A stretch of 64,000 nucleotides of DNA from SG8-40 sp035528435 (lineage in GTDB: Bacteria; Pseudomonadota; Gammaproteobacteria; Burkholderiales; Eutrophovitaceae). Every line of letters starts with the position of its first letter. The first letter of the stretch is position 1. Position numbers and translations under genes: made by a program. The notes beneath the pieces were generated by a model that saw nothing but the letters and a program-made list of their open reading frames with translations, did not search any database and was not told the DNA's origin. The stretch lies in the NCBI GenBank assembly GCA_035528435.1, contig DATKYN010000062.1, positions 1-64,000 of the forward strand. The letters run 5' to 3'. This document shows positions 61,914 through 64,000 of this stretch, piece by piece.

Positions 61914-62663
61914 GTGAGACTCGAAAATAAAGTGGCTTTGATTAGTGGTGCCGCATCGGGAATGGGTGAGAGCGCAGCCCGGCTCTTTGCCCGAGAGGGT
62001 GCGAAGGTGGTTGTTGCGGATATCCTCGAGGCGGAAGGAAAGGCAGTGGCTAAGCAGATCGTGTCGGACGGTGGTGATGCGATTTTTGTTGCATTGGACG
62101 TCACATCGGAGGCGCAGTGGCAAGCGGCCATCGATGAGACGGTATCGCGCTACGCCCGGCTCGATATCCTGGTAAACAATGCCGGTCTCAGTGGTGCCGT
62201 ACCCGATCGGATGGACGTGGATTACTTCGACAAGCTGATGGCGGTGAATGCGCGCGGGAATTTTCTGGGAATGAAGACCGCCATTTCGCAAATGCAGAAA
62301 GCGGGCGGCGGATCAATTGTCAATCTGTCTTCGATATCCGGAATTATCGGACAGGAATTTGTCCACATGGGTTACAACGGGGCCAAGGGCGCCATTCGCC
62401 TGATGACGAAATCGGCTGCAGTTCAGTACGCGCAAGACGGCATTCGCGTGAACTCGGTCCATCCCGGCTTGATGCCGCCGATGCGCAGTTCCGTATCAGC
62501 CGCTGACCCCAAACTGCGCGAAAAAGTGATTGAAACGATTCCAATGCGCCGCGCCGGCCGTGCCGAGGAGGCTGCCTACGCTATTTTGTTCCTTGCTTCC
62601 GACGAAGCATCGTATATAACCGGAGCGGAACTTGTGGTTGATGGCGGAGCGGTCGTCGCCTGA
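61914..62663 (+). CDS. SDR family oxidoreductase
   Basis: A 249-residue classical SDR. It has SGAASGMG (residues 10-17), NNAG near 88, NLSSISG near 139 and YNGAKGAI (Tyr-x-x-x-Lys) near 154. The end ITGAELVVDGG is typical. The sequence pattern is that of cyclohexanol or glucose 1-dehydrogenase-like NAD enzymes; substrate is unknown. GGGAGG lies 8 nt before GTG 61914. It stands alone, not linked to the other SDR genes. Confidence 0.87.
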   Translation: MRLENKVALISGAASGMGESAARLFAREGAKVVVADILEAEGKAVAKQIVSDGGDAIFVALDVTSEAQWQAAIDETVSRYARLDILVNNAGLSGAVPDRMDVDYFDKLMAVNARGNFLGMKTAISQMQKAGGGSIVNLSSISGIIGQEFVHMGYNGAKGAIRLMTKSAAVQYAQDGIRVNSVHPGLMPPMRSSVSAADPKLREKVIETIPMRRAGRAEEAAYAILFLASDEASYITGAELVVDGGAVVA

Positions 62664-62920
62664 GCGATGCGTCGCGAAACAGATGGCAACAGGTATCAGG
62701 CCATGACGATGTGCTGGTTCATACGCTGTTACCGTTGATCCGCCACAAGTTACAGCTATCGATCGCAGGTCAACCTTTTTCCGGATTGTTGTCCGTATAG
62801 TGATGGTGGCCAGAATGTTGAAGTCATGCTGATGGAGAGAACAAATCTGCCCGCCGCGTTGACGATTCCCACTGTGGATGGCACATTGACGATATCGCAG
62901 TGCAGTTTATCGGGGTCACC

Positions 62921-63763
62921 ATGAAGCAGACGCTTTACGATATTCTCGAAGTCGCTCAGGATGCTTCGTTTGAAGACATCGAGATCGCGTATGCCAAGCG
63001 GTTTGCAGTGCTGCGATCCGAAACCAGTTGGGACTCGAATCGACTGGTGATGTTGAATGAGGCGCGCGAGGTGTTATCGGACCCCGGACGGCGCGCCGCA
63101 TACGATTCGTCGCTCGCCGTGGTGCCCGCACGTGCCCGGGCGCACAGCCAGGTCGCCGAGACCGATCGCGAGGCGCGCTCCTACGGAAAATGGCCCATCG
63201 TTTTTGTCGTGCTCGCCGGGCTCGCTGTCTGGTTGGTGATGCGCGATGACGCTACACCCGAGCGTTCAGTTGCGACGCAGAATAGTGACGCGCCTGAAGC
63301 TTCGAATGCTTCGGGGCAAGCGGATTCAATTGATGATGAAACGGTGATAGAGGTGGAATTGCCCTCCGCGGGAGAGTCAGCGGATACATCGGCATCAACA
63401 CTGGCGGTGCAGACTGAAGAGGCGGTTATGGACGATGGCCTGTCTGCCGAAGAGGCTGTCGACGAATTTGACGCAACGAACGGACAGAGCGTACCTCCTG
63501 CCCCTGAGCCCATTGTTGGGAACTGGGATTGTTTTGACCCGGTGACCGGCCGAACCATTACGGTGACCTTTACGGCTGATGGCAGCTTCACCATGCGGCA
63601 AAGCAACAACCAGGTGCAGACCTTCGCTTACGAGGTGGCGGGAGGCCAGGTCATGCTGGCTGATGCCGACCCGCCACGAGCAATGGGAATCGGTGAGTTG
63701 AGTGCGAACAAGCTGATCTTGCTTGACGCTGTTGAAGGCCGAAGTATTGTCTGCTCGCGCTAG
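62921..63763 (+). CDS. Membrane protein with J-like domain lacking HPD
   Basis: A 280-residue protein. Residues 4-62 follow a J-domain layout: TLYDILEVAQDASFEDIEIAYAKRFAVL, NRLVMLNEAREVLSDPGRRAAYD. The HPD tripeptide that stimulates Hsp70 is absent: the loop between helices II and III reads LRSETSWDSN. A single membrane helix follows (WPIVFVVLAGLAVWLVM, 91-107), then a low-complexity acidic linker (110-195) and a C-terminal domain beginning IVGNWDCFDPVTGRTITVTFTADGSFTM, which looks like a lipocalin-type strand repeat. The likely topology is J-like domain in the cytoplasm and beta domain in the periplasm. ATG 62921 is preferred to GTG 62900. Confidence 0.7.
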   Translation: MKQTLYDILEVAQDASFEDIEIAYAKRFAVLRSETSWDSNRLVMLNEAREVLSDPGRRAAYDSSLAVVPARARAHSQVAETDREARSYGKWPIVFVVLAGLAVWLVMRDDATPERSVATQNSDAPEASNASGQADSIDDETVIEVELPSAGESADTSASTLAVQTEEAVMDDGLSAEEAVDEFDATNGQSVPPAPEPIVGNWDCFDPVTGRTITVTFTADGSFTMRQSNNQVQTFAYEVAGGQVMLADADPPRAMGIGELSANKLILLDAVEGRSIVCSR

Positions 63764-64000
63764 TGACTGTTGGCGCAATGCCTGGCAAGTCACCCCGGAA
63801 AGTGCTGCGCGCAAGGGCACGCTCGTAGTTTTTTTCCCCGATTGTCCGGGAAAGGGCGCATGTCGCCATGTCTGCGTTGTTGCCCGGATTCGTAACTTTA
63901 CCCCTAAAGATGCATTGCTTTGGCGTTGCCGCGAGTTACCCAGGGGGTTTCGGTAACAACGTCAGTTATTTCTATGTCCGGGGTAATAGATCACGATATG
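63764..64000. other. Right-edge region
   Basis: After the J-like gene there is a T-run (TTTTTTT around 63829-63835) preceded by a weak GTGC/GCAC pairing (63802-63805 with 63817-63820), possibly a poor terminator. No gene can be supported up to the window end. Confidence 0.35.

Overview
The window looks like chromosomal DNA from a betaproteobacterium, probably of the Burkholderiales or a nearby order. The reasons are: the block trxA-rho-rpmE next to an AddB/AddA-like nuclease-helicase pair; PhaM, phasin, BktB and PhaA homologues (polyhydroxyalkanoate metabolism); a histone H1-like Lys/Ala-rich protein ending in an AAWPFP-type tail; the neighbourhood orn / M48 peptidase / phhB / rsgA / CobD-CbiB-like; and moderately high GC. 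This is inference from gene content; no marker RNA gene is present. I found no tRNA, rRNA, insertion sequence, integrase, prophage or CRISPR array.

Layout. 1-3.7 kb: 3' end of the H1-like gene, then small conserved genes (DUF302, KTSC, a DUF2944/2946-type protein) and a GST-cyclophilin-like pair. 3.8-8.4 kb: the otnK-otnC sugar-acid pair, a basic secreted GK-repeat protein, a YiiX-type cysteine amidase and a YVTN-type propeller. 8.5-10.6 kb: dusA, a probable frameshifted remnant and an outer-membrane protein. 10.7-17.3 kb: a sugar-acid catabolic and uptake locus, with FAH hydrolase and SDR on the minus strand, and ABC ATPase, two permeases and a UxaA-type dehydratase on the plus strand. 17.4-25.5 kb: phaM, GNAT, prolyl aminopeptidase, TraB/GumN, maeB, SDR, nudL, ybaK, DUF3301. 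25.6-35.8 kb: beta-carbonic anhydrase and a long MscS-type channel, a patatin with a DUF938 methyltransferase, an epimerase, an orphan SoxYZ-like carrier, an enoyl-CoA hydratase, and an AmpE/CbiB-like membrane protein. 35.9-44.6 kb: rsgA, mscS, an LLM oxidoreductase, a VTT protein, phhB, an M48 peptidase, orn, a DUF6494-type protein, pgi. 44.8-48.9 kb: phasin with a near-consensus promoter and terminator, EI24 protein, bktB, phaA. 49-55.4 kb: hslR, hslO, a GT39 glycosyltransferase, rpmE, rho, trxA, a possible small-RNA interval, fdxA. 55.4-64 kb: AddB-like and AddA-like proteins, an SDR, and a membrane protein with a J-like domain lacking HPD.

How the genes work together. The sugar-acid genes suggest uptake of an aldonic-type acid, dehydration by the UxaA homologue, oxidation by the SDR and C-C cleavage by the FAH hydrolase. 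OtnK/OtnC would handle a C4 acid. phaA, bktB, phaP and phaM point to PHA storage, but the synthase and reductase are not here. Most other genes are housekeeping.

I see no large, obviously new multi-gene system. The observations most worth checking are the intergenic structures (a perfect 22-bp palindrome at 31247-31268 and a strong orphan terminator between the divergent trxA and fdxA), the likely decayed secreted-protein genes, and the composite sugar-acid pathway without a binding protein.
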